Notes under the pieces: generated by a model
Told to the model about the DNA's origin: nothing
Databases searched by the model: none
Seen by the model: only the letters and a program-made list of their open reading frames with translations
Origin: Halobacteriales archaeon QS_9_67_15
GTDB lineage: Archaea > Halobacteriota > Halobacteria > Halobacteriales > Haloarculaceae
Direction: 5' to 3'
DNA: 14,746 nucleotides
Assembly: GCA_003023165.1 (NCBI GenBank)
Contig: PXSD01000009.1
Span: forward strand, 10,336-25,081
Program-made: the position numbers and the translations under genes
Shown: one piece after another, positions 1 to 6,835 of the stretch
How the letters are laid out: the number at the start of each line of letters is the position of its first letter
Position numbering within the stretch: position 1 is the first letter of the stretch

Positions 1-1332
1 GAGTGGATGGAGAACGGCGTCCCGCGACTGCCCTCGGGGCCCGTCGACACCGGCGGGATTCACGTCCAGCGCTTCGAGCCCCACGCCGGCGAGACGGACT
101 TCTTCGTCGACCGCGGCGCGAAGCGCTACGAGCAGGTCTACAGCATCGTCGAGCCGCGCTGGCAGCCCGACGACCACCGGACGCTCCGCACCAGCCCCTT
201 CTACCACCAGCAACAGGAACTCGGCGCGGAGTTCTACCAGAGCGGCGGCTGGGAGTCCCCGCAGTACTACGAGTCCAACGCGGACCTCGTCGAGCGCTAC
301 GAGGACCAGATCCCCGAGCAGGACGGCTGGCAGGCGATCAACCGCTCGCCCATCGAGGCCGCCGAGCACCTCCACACCCGCGACGAGGTGTCGATGTTCG
401 ACATGACGACATTCGCCTCGATCATGGTCGAGGGGCCCGACGCGGAGATCGACATCGGCCAGGTGCGCTACTCGCTGCTGTTGAACGAGGGCGGCGGCAT
501 CCTCGCGGACATCACTGTCGTCCGACTGGACGAGGAGGCGTACATGGTCACGACCGGCGGCGGCAACTCCCCGCAGATCCACGGCAACTGGCTCGAAGAG
601 CACGCCCCCGAGACGGTTTCGGTGACCGTCGAAGAGGGCGCGAAGACGACCATCGGCCTCTGGGGGCCGAAGTCCCGGCTCCTGCTCCAGCGGTGTACGG
701 ACGCGGATATCACCAACAGCGGCTTCCCGTACTTCCGGGCCAAGCAGCTCTACGTCGGCGAGGTGCCGGTCATCGCGCTGCGGGTGTCCTACGTCGGCGA
801 ACTCGGCTGGGAGCTGTGGGCACCCGTCGAGTACGGACAGCAGCTCTGGGAGACGCTCCGGTCCGCCGGCGAGGACCTCGACGTGCGCCCGATGGGCGGG
901 GGCGCGCTGAGTTCGATGCGTCTGGAGAAAGGCTATCGGCTCTGGGGCACGGATATCGACACGGACGCGAACCCCCTCGAAGCCGGGCTGCCCTTCGCCA
1001 TCGACATGGACACCGACTTCATCGGCAAGGCGGCGCTCGAAGCGGCGAAAGCCGAAGGTATCGACAACCGCATCACGCCGCTGACGCTCGACGACTCGAC
1101 CGACATCATGCTGAGCGGTCGCCCTGTCCTGAACGAGGGCGAGGCGATCGGCTACGTTCAGGCGGGCGATTTCGGCTACACTATCGGCGAGTCCATCGCC
1201 TACACCTACGTCCCCAGCGAGTACGCCGAGGCCGGGACCGACGTGCAGGTGCAGTGCGAGGGGGAGACCTACGACGCGACGGTCCGCGACGAGCCGCTGT
1301 TCGACCCCGGCCGTGAGAAGCTCATCAGATGA
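1..1332 (+). CDS. Dimethylglycine/sarcosine dehydrogenase-type protein, C-terminal part with GcvT module (5' end outside window)
   Basis: This is the C-terminal part of an FAD oxidoreductase fused to a GcvT (aminomethyltransferase) module. The family removes N-methyl groups from dimethylglycine or sarcosine in the cytoplasm and passes the one-carbon unit to tetrahydrofolate. The frame is open from base 1. The ATG at 7 reads as internal, because the preceding codons (Glu-Trp) continue the family pattern and the whole FAD domain is missing. Bases 1 to about 300 match the end of the central linking domain (RTSPFY, then GWESPQYY). The GcvT fold follows, with MFDMTTFASI and GGILADITV; the Asp at 508-510 aligns with the folate-binding Asp of the family. 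The barrel-like GcvT C-terminal domain (GRPVL, IGYVQAGDFG) ends the protein. The deaminase gene starts 42 bases after the stop, so co-transcription is likely. Substrate (dimethylglycine, sarcosine or another N-methyl amine) cannot be decided here. Family call is strong. Confidence 0.88.
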   Translation, partial: EWMENGVPRLPSGPVDTGGIHVQRFEPHAGETDFFVDRGAKRYEQVYSIVEPRWQPDDHRTLRTSPFYHQQQELGAEFYQSGGWESPQYYESNADLVERYEDQIPEQDGWQAINRSPIEAAEHLHTRDEVSMFDMTTFASIMVEGPDAEIDIGQVRYSLLLNEGGGILADITVVRLDEEAYMVTTGGGNSPQIHGNWLEEHAPETVSVTVEEGAKTTIGLWGPKSRLLLQRCTDADITNSGFPYFRAKQLYVGEVPVIALRVSYVGELGWELWAPVEYGQQLWETLRSAGEDLDVRPMGGGALSSMRLEKGYRLWGTDIDTDANPLEAGLPFAIDMDTDFIGKAALEAAKAEGIDNRITPLTLDDSTDIMLSGRPVLNEGEAIGYVQAGDFGYTIGESIAYTYVPSEYAEAGTDVQVQCEGETYDATVRDEPLFDPGREKLIR

Positions 1333-1374
1333 CGACGTACGCACGGCCTATCGACTGACCGCGAACCAAGACCA

Positions 1375-2622
1375 ATGACAGGGACCGAATCGGACGAACT
1401 GCCCGTCACATACGCAGACATCGAGCGCGCCCGCGAGCGACTCGACGACGACACCGTCGTCAGGCAGACGCCGGTCGACCGGAGCACGTCGCTCGAAGAG
1501 TTCGTCGGCGGCGAGGTGTACCTCAAGATGGAACACCTCCAGTGGACGGGCTCGTTCAAGACCAGAGGCGCGTACAACAAGATCGTCCAGGACACCGAGC
1601 AGGGCGTCGAGGAGTTCGTCGCCGCGAGTGCGGGCAACCACGCGCAGGGCGTCGCGCTCGCGGCGACCAACTGCGGCGCGAACGCGACGATCTTCATGCC
1701 GAAAAACGCACCGCAGGCGAAGATCGACGCCACCCGCGGCTACGGTGGGAGCGTCGAACTCGTCGGGCGGGACTTCCAGGAGGCGATGAACCACGCCCAG
1801 TCAGCCGTCGAAAACACCGACGCCGCGTTCGTCCACGCGTACGACGACACGGACATCATCGCCGGCCAGGGGACGCTCGGAACTGAAATGTACCACGACT
1901 GCCCGGATGTCGACACAGTGGTCGTCCCCATCGGCGGCGGCGGGCTGATGAGCGGTGTCTCGACGGCGATCAAGCACCTCTCACCGGAGACGAGAGTCGT
2001 CGGCGTCCAGGCGACCGGCGCAGAGACCGTCCACGAGAGCCTCGACAAGGGGATGCCCGTGACCCTGGACGAAGTCGACACCATCGCCGACGGCATCGCG
2101 ACCGGTGGCATCTCGGAGACGACCTTCCGAATCATGCAGCAACACGTCGACGAGGTCGTGACCGTCTCCGACACCGAGATCGCTCGCGCGATCCTGGTGT
2201 TGATGGAGCGGGCCAAGCAGGTCGTCGAGGGGGCGGCGGCCGCGTCCGTCGCCGCGATTCTGAGCGACGACCTCGACGTGAGCGACGAGACGGTGATACC
2301 GCTGTTGTGCGGGGGCAACCTCGACATGACACAGCTCCGAACAGTTCTCATCCACGCGCTGACCGACCGCCAGCAGGTCCTCCGGCTTCGAGTCCGGATC
2401 GACGACGAACCCGGTGTTCTGGAGGAGATATCCGGGATCATCGCCGACCTCGGTGCGAACATCCACGACATGCGCCACGACCGCTCCGTCGACGACCTCG
2501 ACGTCGGGGAGGCATACCTCGTGTTCAACGTCGAGACCAGCGGAGCCGAGCACGCGGCCGCCATCGTCGACGACATCAGCGACGCCGGGTATCCCGTCGA
2601 GAACATCGTGAAAACGGCCTGA
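1375..2622 (+). CDS. ilvA: Threonine (serine) ammonia-lyase, PLP-dependent, with C-terminal ACT domain
   Basis: This is a fold-type II PLP enzyme that deaminates threonine to 2-oxobutyrate; many members also turn serine into pyruvate. It has 415 residues, the length of the shorter ACT-containing class rather than the roughly 500-residue biosynthetic IlvA. Visible motifs are SFKTRGAYNK, with the Schiff-base Lys at residue 62, the SAGNHAQG loop, the phosphate-binding GGGGLMSG loop, and CGGNLD near the end of the catalytic domain. Residues from about 335 to the end (LRLRVRIDDEPGVLEEISGI) form an ACT domain, which commonly binds amino acids for allosteric control. No clear Shine-Dalgarno precedes the ATG. 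A weak TATA-like stretch (CCTATC, about 1346-1351) would allow a separate leaderless transcript. It follows the methylglycine dehydrogenase gene closely, so serine deamination is a reasonable alternative role. Its stop codon forms the first bases of a long hairpin. Confidence 0.92.
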   Translation: MTGTESDELPVTYADIERARERLDDDTVVRQTPVDRSTSLEEFVGGEVYLKMEHLQWTGSFKTRGAYNKIVQDTEQGVEEFVAASAGNHAQGVALAATNCGANATIFMPKNAPQAKIDATRGYGGSVELVGRDFQEAMNHAQSAVENTDAAFVHAYDDTDIIAGQGTLGTEMYHDCPDVDTVVVPIGGGGLMSGVSTAIKHLSPETRVVGVQATGAETVHESLDKGMPVTLDEVDTIADGIATGGISETTFRIMQQHVDEVVTVSDTEIARAILVLMERAKQVVEGAAAASVAAILSDDLDVSDETVIPLLCGGNLDMTQLRTVLIHALTDRQQVLRLRVRIDDEPGVLEEISGIIADLGANIHDMRHDRSVDDLDVGEAYLVFNVETSGAEHAAAIVDDISDAGYPVENIVKTA

Positions 2623-2700
2623 TACGGAGTATTGTCGCGATGTACCGGGACGCGCCGACCCCAGGCGCTATCCGGACATACTCGACAATAATCCGTATGA
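2620..2700 (+). repeat. Structured hairpin element A starting at the deaminase stop codon
   Basis: An 81-base imperfect palindrome runs from TGATAC to GTATGA. The outer arms at 2622-2637 and 2683-2698 pair at 15 of 16 positions. Inside them ATGT (2640-2643) pairs with ACAT (2676-2679), CCGG (2645-2648) with CCGG (2672-2675), and GCGCC (2652-2656) with GGCGC (2664-2668), leaving a 7-base loop. The TGA of TGATAC is the stop codon of the deaminase gene. The right half recurs, 31 of 35 bases identical, at 5354-5388. Element C (8297-8373) shares the end sequences and layout. It could be a transcript 3'-end structure or a small dispersed palindromic repeat; I cannot tell which. Confidence 0.8.
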
Positions 2701-2774
2701 GGTGACCGCGGAGCCCCGACCGATACACCACCGTTCGTCGCGCTGACCCCCACACGGACGGTTGTTGGCCCTGC

Positions 2775-2933
2775 TCACGACACGAGCCGCGTCTCACGGA
2801 CGTAGATCACGAGACTCGCGAGCAGGAAGCTGAATCCGGCCACTTGCAACGTCCCGGCCGCCATGGCGAGCAGAGCGACCCCGAACAGGATGACGGCGAA
2901 TCCCGCCGCGAGCGTCGCGGGCGCGTCGACCAT
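2775..2933 (-). CDS. Small hydrophobic membrane protein, 52 residues
   Basis: The frame encodes 52 residues starting MVDAPATLAAGFAVILFGVA and ending YVRETRLVS. Two hydrophobic stretches (about residues 8-26 and 30-45) fit two short membrane helices or a hairpin, with the charged tail VRETRLVS. A TATA-like box (TATTTATG on the minus strand, 2957-2964) has its centre about 27 bases before the ATG, which fits a leaderless mRNA. The gene is convergent with the deaminase, with element A between them. I do not recognise a function. The even hydrophobic pattern, clean start and well-placed promoter argue for a real gene in spite of its size. Confidence 0.72.
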   Translation of the reverse strand: MVDAPATLAAGFAVILFGVALLAMAAGTLQVAGFSFLLASLVIYVRETRLVS

Positions 2934-2956
2934 GCCGTACGTAGCACGACTCCGGA

Positions 2957-2964
2957 CATAAATA
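2957..2964 (-). promoter_or_regulatory. TATA-like box for the 52-residue membrane protein
   Basis: The minus strand reads TATTTATG, centred about 27 bases upstream of the ATG at 2933. This is the usual archaeal TATA-to-start distance, so the mRNA probably begins at or next to the start codon. Confidence 0.6.
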
Positions 2965-3191
2965 CCGGCGTCTGGGCGGTGATGTCGCGTGCGAGAGACC
3001 GACTTGGCAGCTCACCCCGCCCGATCCGTGACCGCGGGAAGTCAAACTCGAACGGTATTCTCCCTGTTAGATCGTGGTCCTGCTCCGGATACTGGTTCGA
3101 GGGCGGTCACTGCCGTCGTTCGGGCGGCTCGAGACGATCGAACCACGATATCCCGGTCCTACTCTCCGATTTCGGGGACTTTTTGCCGAAC

Positions 3192-3204
3192 CTTTAATAT
3201 ATAC
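3192..3204 (+). promoter_or_regulatory. Strong AT-rich TATA-like block without an adjacent gene
   Basis: The bases CTTTAATATATAC form the most AT-rich run of the intergenic region and resemble a haloarchaeal TATA box. The predicted start of transcription on + is near 3225-3230, which would give the transporter a leader of about 280 bases or a separate small RNA. The block is nearly symmetric and could also act leftward, where no convincing gene follows. Confidence 0.45.
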
Positions 3205-3497
3205 CAACGGATTGTGCACTGTGAGGCAGCGTAGCATACACCACGGCCAGACACACGAGTTCGCGCGACACTGACGACACGTCGTCGCGGCGGGAGCCGT
3301 GATGACAAAGCCGGAACCGCCGCCGGTGCGATGTATGGCGGAGCGACTCGGTGGCGTCGAGCGTCGAACTGTCCGCGCAACGGACCACACTAAAGCGAGT
3401 AAATCACGATGTACGAACTACGGGATCGATTCAAGACCCCCAGTATCGGTGGAGGGACAGGGCAACCGAACGAGAGGCTAACGGGACGGCATCCGAC

Positions 3498-3503
3498 GGA
3501 GGG
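3498..3503 (+). promoter_or_regulatory. Shine-Dalgarno of the BCCT transporter gene
   Basis: GGAGGG lies 5 bases before the ATG at 3509 and can pair with the CCUCC end of archaeal 16S rRNA. Unlike most neighbours, which look leaderless, this gene appears to have a true 5' leader. The motif supports the chosen start. Confidence 0.65.
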
Positions 3504-3508
3504 AACGT

Positions 3509-5284
3509 ATGGCGGACGGTGATGAAGCGACTGGCGAAATGTCGGACGGACTGCAGGTAGAGCTGTTCCACCCGGATTCCGACCGCGAACCGGGCGATAC
3601 GAACATCCAGAAGTTCGGCTTCGACATCCATCCGGTGGTGTTCCCGATCGCACTGGCGATCATCGCCGTCTTCGTCGCCTCGACGATCCTCTTCCAGGAG
3701 GCCGCCGCGGATGTGTACGGACGGGCGTTCAGCTTCGTCAACGGCACCTTCGGCTGGTTCTACATCTTGGCGGTGAACATCTTCATCCTCACGGTACTGT
3801 ACTTCGCGTTCAGCAAGTTCGGCAACATCAAGATCGGCGGCGTCGAGGCCGAGAAGGAGTTCAGCGACTTCTCGTGGATGGCGATGCTGTTCAGCGCCGG
3901 CATGGGTATCGGGCTGATGTTCTTCAGCGTCACCGAGCCCATGGGCTATCTGAGCAGTCCGCCGGCCGTCTTCGGCGCGGAAGCAGGGACGGGCGCTGCG
4001 GCGAGTGCCGCGCTCGCCCAGACGTTCTTCCACTGGGGCTTCTCGCCGTGGGCCGTCTACGGCCTGGTCGGGCTCGGGCTGGCGTTCTTCTCGTTCAACC
4101 GCGGCCTCCCCCTTACCTTCCGGTCGATCTTCTGGCCGCTGCTCGGCGAGCGGATCTACGGCTGGCCCGGCCACGTGATCGACCTCGTGACGGTGTTCGC
4201 GACGCTGTTCGGCCTGTGCACCTCCCTCGGATTGGGTGTCGCGCAGGTCAACACCGGGATGTGGTACGTGGGCGGCGAGGTGCTCGGGCTCGGGACCATC
4301 CCGACCGGCACCATCCCGCAGATCGCGCTTATCGCCGTGATCACCGGCATCGCGACGCTGTCGGTCGCGGCCGGCCTCGACGGCGGGGTCAAGCGCCTGA
4401 GCACGCTGAACCTCTATCTGATGCTCGCGCTGCTCGGGTTCCTGCTCGTGGTCGGGCCGACGCTGTTCATCATGGGCGCGTGGCTCGAAGGGCTCGGGAC
4501 CTACCTGCAGAATTTCCTGACCCTGACGTTCTTCACCGGAACCACCGGTGCCGGAGCGTCCACCGCCGTCGGCAGCGGGACGGTCGGAACGACCGTCTTC
4601 TACTGGGGCTGGTGGATCGCGTGGTCGCCGTTCGTCGGGATGTTCATCGCGCGGATCTCGAAGGGCCGGACGGTCCGCGAGTTCGTGCTCGGCGTGCTGT
4701 TCCTGCCGGCGCTGTTCTCGTTCCTCTGGCTGTCGACGTTCGGCGGGTCCGCGATCTCGCTCGAACTCGCGGCCAGCGGCCAGGGCCCGGTCGCCACCGC
4801 GATGGCCGGCGACAACGGCGGGACCATCGCCATGTTCGCGATGCTCAACCAGTTCCCGCTGGGTGCCATCACCGGCATTCTGGCGACGCTGCTGGTCGTG
4901 ACGTTCTTCGTCACGTCGTCGGACTCGGGGTCGCTCGTCATCGACCACCTGACCTCGGGCGGCAAGCACGACGTGCCGAAAACCCAGCGCATTTTCTGGG
5001 CGACCACGGAGGGCGTCGTCGCCGCGATGTTGCTCCTGGGCGGCGGACTGGGTGCGTTGCAGACGGCGGCCGTCACCACCGGGTTACCCTTCGCGGCGAT
5101 CCTGGTGTTGATGTGTTACACCGTCTATCAGGGACTCAAAAACGAGTACGAGATCCTCGAATCGGAGGAGTTCGCCGAGACCATCGAGGAACTGACCGCG
5201 GAAGAGGAGGTGGACGTGGTCACCGCCGGCGACGAGATGGTCACGGACATCACGGAGGGAGACGAAGCGGCAGGCGGCGACTGA
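3509..5284 (+). CDS. BCCT-family transporter (betaine/choline/carnitine type)
   Basis: This is an integral membrane protein of 591 residues with about 12 hydrophobic helices, the usual size and shape of BCCT secondary transporters, which import quaternary ammonium compounds. The family glycine-rich helix motif GMGIG is at residues 131-135. The signature around the substrate aromatic box reads FYWGWWIAWSPF (residues 364-375), with W366, W368, W369 and W372. The segment RISKGRTVREF follows it. The N-terminal tail (about 40 residues) and the C-terminal tail (EELTAEEEVDVV onward) are acidic and hydrophilic. The GMGIG form resembles sodium-coupled betaine carriers such as BetP, so glycine betaine is the best guess, supported by the methylglycine dehydrogenase gene upstream. 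Choline or carnitine remain possible. A clear Shine-Dalgarno supports the start. Confidence 0.93.
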   Translation: MADGDEATGEMSDGLQVELFHPDSDREPGDTNIQKFGFDIHPVVFPIALAIIAVFVASTILFQEAAADVYGRAFSFVNGTFGWFYILAVNIFILTVLYFAFSKFGNIKIGGVEAEKEFSDFSWMAMLFSAGMGIGLMFFSVTEPMGYLSSPPAVFGAEAGTGAAASAALAQTFFHWGFSPWAVYGLVGLGLAFFSFNRGLPLTFRSIFWPLLGERIYGWPGHVIDLVTVFATLFGLCTSLGLGVAQVNTGMWYVGGEVLGLGTIPTGTIPQIALIAVITGIATLSVAAGLDGGVKRLSTLNLYLMLALLGFLLVVGPTLFIMGAWLEGLGTYLQNFLTLTFFTGTTGAGASTAVGSGTVGTTVFYWGWWIAWSPFVGMFIARISKGRTVREFVLGVLFLPALFSFLWLSTFGGSAISLELAASGQGPVATAMAGDNGGTIAMFAMLNQFPLGAITGILATLLVVTFFVTSSDSGSLVIDHLTSGGKHDVPKTQRIFWATTEGVVAAMLLLGGGLGALQTAAVTTGLPFAAILVLMCYTVYQGLKNEYEILESEEFAETIEELTAEEEVDVVTAGDEMVTDITEGDEAAGGD

Positions 5285-5303
5285 TCTGACCCCTGCCGGG
5301 TCT

Positions 5304-5355
5304 CCGACCGTCTACTTCTGCGGCGCACTTCCAGTGGCCTTCAGTAGAAGGTCGG
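5304..5355 (+). terminator. Hairpin after the transporter gene, between convergent genes
   Basis: CCGACCGTCTACT (5304-5316) pairs with AGTAGAAGGTCGG (5343-5355) at 12 of 13 positions around a 26-base loop, which itself contains a small CACT/AGTG stem. It starts 20 bases after the transporter stop codon. No long T run follows, so it may mark or protect the RNA 3' end rather than terminate transcription alone. Confidence 0.5.
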
Positions 5356-5390
5356 CGCAATCCGGAAATAATCTACAATAATCCGTATCA
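5354..5390 (-). repeat. Half-copy (B) of hairpin element A
   Basis: On the minus strand this starts TGATACGGATTATTGT and matches the right half of element A at 31 of 35 bases. It lies 2 bases beyond the TAG stop of the gene at 5393-5587, but its own TGA is out of frame with that gene. The second half of the palindrome is missing; instead the sequence runs into the arm of the 5304-5355 hairpin. Confidence 0.72.
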
Positions 5391-5392
5391 CG

Positions 5393-5587
5393 CTACCGCT
5401 GCTCCCAGGCTTCCGGTGCGACGTTCAGGGCTCTGACGACCGTCGGGTACGAGAGTACGACGACGAGCACGCTGACGAGCGCGACCCAGTTACCGCCAGC
5501 GCTGCGCGCGAGGACGGCGGCTGTGCTGGCGACCGCGGCCACCGCCAGGTAGTGTGGAAGGAGTTCACGCTGCCCGGACAGGTCCAT
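5393..5587 (-). CDS. Small membrane protein, 64 residues, unknown function
   Basis: The protein begins MDLSGQRELLPHYLAVAAVA and has two hydrophobic stretches (about residues 12-28 and 33-52) separated by a short ARSAGGN turn, so a two-helix membrane protein is likely. The C-terminal tail (NVAPEAWEQR) is polar. A TATA-like TTTAGT at 5611-5616 on the minus strand is centred about 27 bases from the ATG, fitting a leaderless transcript. It is convergent with the transporter. The 189-residue membrane protein gene lies 137 bases upstream in the same direction, with its own start signals. No family recognised. Confidence 0.72.
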   Translation of the reverse strand: MDLSGQRELLPHYLAVAAVASTAAVLARSAGGNWVALVSVLVVVLSYPTVVRALNVAPEAWEQR

Positions 5588-5610
5588 GCGCGCACGTTCG
5601 GTCGACCGCG

Positions 5611-5616
5611 ACTAAA
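5611..5616 (-). promoter_or_regulatory. TATA-like box for the 64-residue membrane protein
   Basis: TTTAGT on the minus strand is centred about 27 bases before the ATG at 5587, the distance expected for a leaderless haloarchaeal mRNA. Confidence 0.45.
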
Positions 5617-5724
5617 CGCTGCCGTCGGAACGGGGGCGGAGCACCGGTGAGCAGAATCGAATCGGTCGTTCCGCGATTCTCGACCGTCCGCGGACAGTCG
5701 CCCGATGACCGCCAGACGGACTGT

Positions 5725-6294
5725 TCACGCCTTGACACCGCGCTCGTCGTGAATCCAGGTCCGAACGCGACCGCCGACGCCAGTGGCTGCCACGACGACC
5801 CAGACGGCCGCGGCCGCCGCGACCGGAAGCACGAGCCAGGTGACGGCGCTGAGGACCGCTCCGAGGACGAGGCCGTTCCACGGCTGACGGTCGTCGACGA
5901 GTTCGACGAGACGGGTCCCCACGACCACGTACCCGACTCCCGCCAGGAGCAACGCTCCGACCGCGGAGAAGCCGGCGACGAGGTAGACGACCGATCGGTG
6001 GCTGACGCCGACGAACGAGAGCTGTGCGAGGACCAGCAGCCCCAGAAAGGCGATGAGCCCGTAGGCTATCAGCCCGTAAACGACCGAGACGTACGGTCGG
6101 GCCATAGAGAGGTCCACGGACTCCTCGATGAACCGCTGTGACCTGAACAGCGCGAGCGCACCGAACGCCAGGACGAGCCCGAACGCGACAGTCGCGCGGT
6201 ACGGCGGCGGTATCGCGTCGGCCGCAACCGGTCCGAATATCTGGTCCACTTGCGCTGGCGCTACCGGGCGCACCCCTCCGACTGGGATCGGCAT
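5725..6294 (-). CDS. Multi-pass membrane protein, 189 residues, unknown function
   Basis: Four hydrophobic segments are visible, at about residues 32-50 (TVAFGLVLAFGALALF), 69-97, 101-130 and 142-175. A polar linker after the first carries RFIEESVDLSMARPY, and a short charged tail (WIHDERGVKA) ends the protein. This fits a four-helix integral membrane protein. The ATG at 6294 is preceded by GGGGTGAC, a possible Shine-Dalgarno very close to the start. No catalytic motif is seen and I do not recognise a family. Third-position GC and smooth hydrophobic periodicity support it as a real gene. Confidence 0.78.
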   Translation of the reverse strand: MPIPVGGVRPVAPAQVDQIFGPVAADAIPPPYRATVAFGLVLAFGALALFRSQRFIEESVDLSMARPYVSVVYGLIAYGLIAFLGLLVLAQLSFVGVSHRSVVYLVAGFSAVGALLLAGVGYVVVGTRLVELVDDRQPWNGLVLGAVLSAVTWLVLPVAAAAAVWVVVAATGVGGRVRTWIHDERGVKA

Positions 6295-6387
6295 GTCACC
6301 CCAACGGATGGCACCCGTGAAAAGCTATCGTCACAGTAGGGCCGAACTCGAACCCTCGTGACGTTCGGTTCGGGACTCGCCGAGGCG

Positions 6388-6395
6388 TTTAATAC
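6388..6395 (+). promoter_or_regulatory. TATA box for the zinc-ribbon protein
   Basis: TTTAATAC is centred about 27 bases before the GTG at 6419. The spacing supports a leaderless mRNA starting at this GTG rather than at the ATG at 6437. Confidence 0.6.
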
Positions 6396-6418
6396 TCAGA
6401 CGAACCTACCGGTCGAGC

Positions 6419-6835
6419 GTGACGGGGCTCCTCCAGATGACGCTCTCTGCGCTGAAATGGGTCGGTCAGCGAGTGGCAGCCCCGCTCCGGCGGAGCGACG
6501 GGCCGAACAAGTTTCGATTGTCCAGTGTCGACACCGCCACGACCACCTACGAGGGCGACTCCGGGTGGAAGAAGCGTCCACCGGCGATCCTCGAATGCCC
6601 GTCGTGTGCCGGGAAGATCCTCCAACACCACGCCTGGGACGACATCGACTGCCCGCACTGCGTGGCCTCGTTCGACCACGACGAGTTCACCGACCTCGAA
6701 CTGCGCTCGCTGCGATGTCCCGTCTGCAAGAGCACGATGGAGCACGGACAGCGACACCCCGAACAGGTCGAGTTTCCCGAGTGGGCCACCTGCGACGGCT
6801 GTCGCTACCACTGGGAGTTCAAACACTCCTACTGA
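6419..6835 (+). CDS. Double zinc-ribbon protein, 138 residues
   Basis: Two treble-type zinc-binding sites are visible. The first uses C60/C63 (CPSC) and C78/C81 (CPHC); the second uses C100/C103 (CPVC) and C125/C128 (CDGC). Such ribbons bind Zn and serve in nucleic-acid or protein contacts, but the sequence gives no specific role. The first 50 residues are basic and of low conservation type (LKWVGQRVAAPLRRS). The GTG start sits at the expected leaderless distance from a TATA box; an ATG six codons later is the alternative. The gene is convergent with the next one, with only 11 bases between their stop codons, and the two stops lie in one short palindrome. Confidence 0.8.
   Translation: MTGLLQMTLSALKWVGQRVAAPLRRSDGPNKFRLSSVDTATTTYEGDSGWKKRPPAILECPSCAGKILQHHAWDDIDCPHCVASFDHDEFTDLELRSLRCPVCKSTMEHGQRHPEQVEFPEWATCDGCRYHWEFKHSY

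Larger units (their letters stand above)
2934..3508. other. Long intergenic region upstream of the BCCT transporter, no supported protein gene
   Basis: This 575-base stretch has several open frames on both strands. None has the acidic composition or third-position GC pattern of its neighbours; they are rich in Arg, Ser and Pro. It holds the promoter of the 52-residue gene at its left end, a short CCGA-TT-TCGG hairpin followed by TTTTT (about 3166-3185), a strong AT-rich TATA-like block at 3192-3204, and a weaker one at about 3391-3404. Its right end is the leader of the transporter gene. An unannotated RNA or a long regulated leader would fit, but nothing proves it. Confidence 0.5.

Noticed and set aside
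3..1316. Frame-shifted 437-codon open frame on +
   Set aside because: Extremely Arg/Pro/Gly-rich, the typical out-of-frame translation of the methylglycine dehydrogenase gene.
1740..2753. 337-codon minus-strand frame opposite the deaminase
   Set aside because: Ser/Thr/Arg-rich shadow of the PLP enzyme gene.
2844..3234. Open frames on + in the region left of the transporter
   Set aside because: Ser/Arg-rich composition unlike haloarchaeal proteins, overlap with the 52-residue gene on the other strand, and no ribosome site or TATA box at a useful distance.
3299..3481. 60-codon frame from ATG 3302 ahead of the transporter
   Set aside because: Basic, low-complexity product with no acidic bias or motif; more likely part of the transporter leader.
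3431..4969. Open frame of 512 codons on the minus strand opposite the transporter gene
   Set aside because: It is a shadow frame: Arg/Glu/Gln-rich low-complexity protein with no family motifs, opposite a clear BCCT gene with membrane helices.
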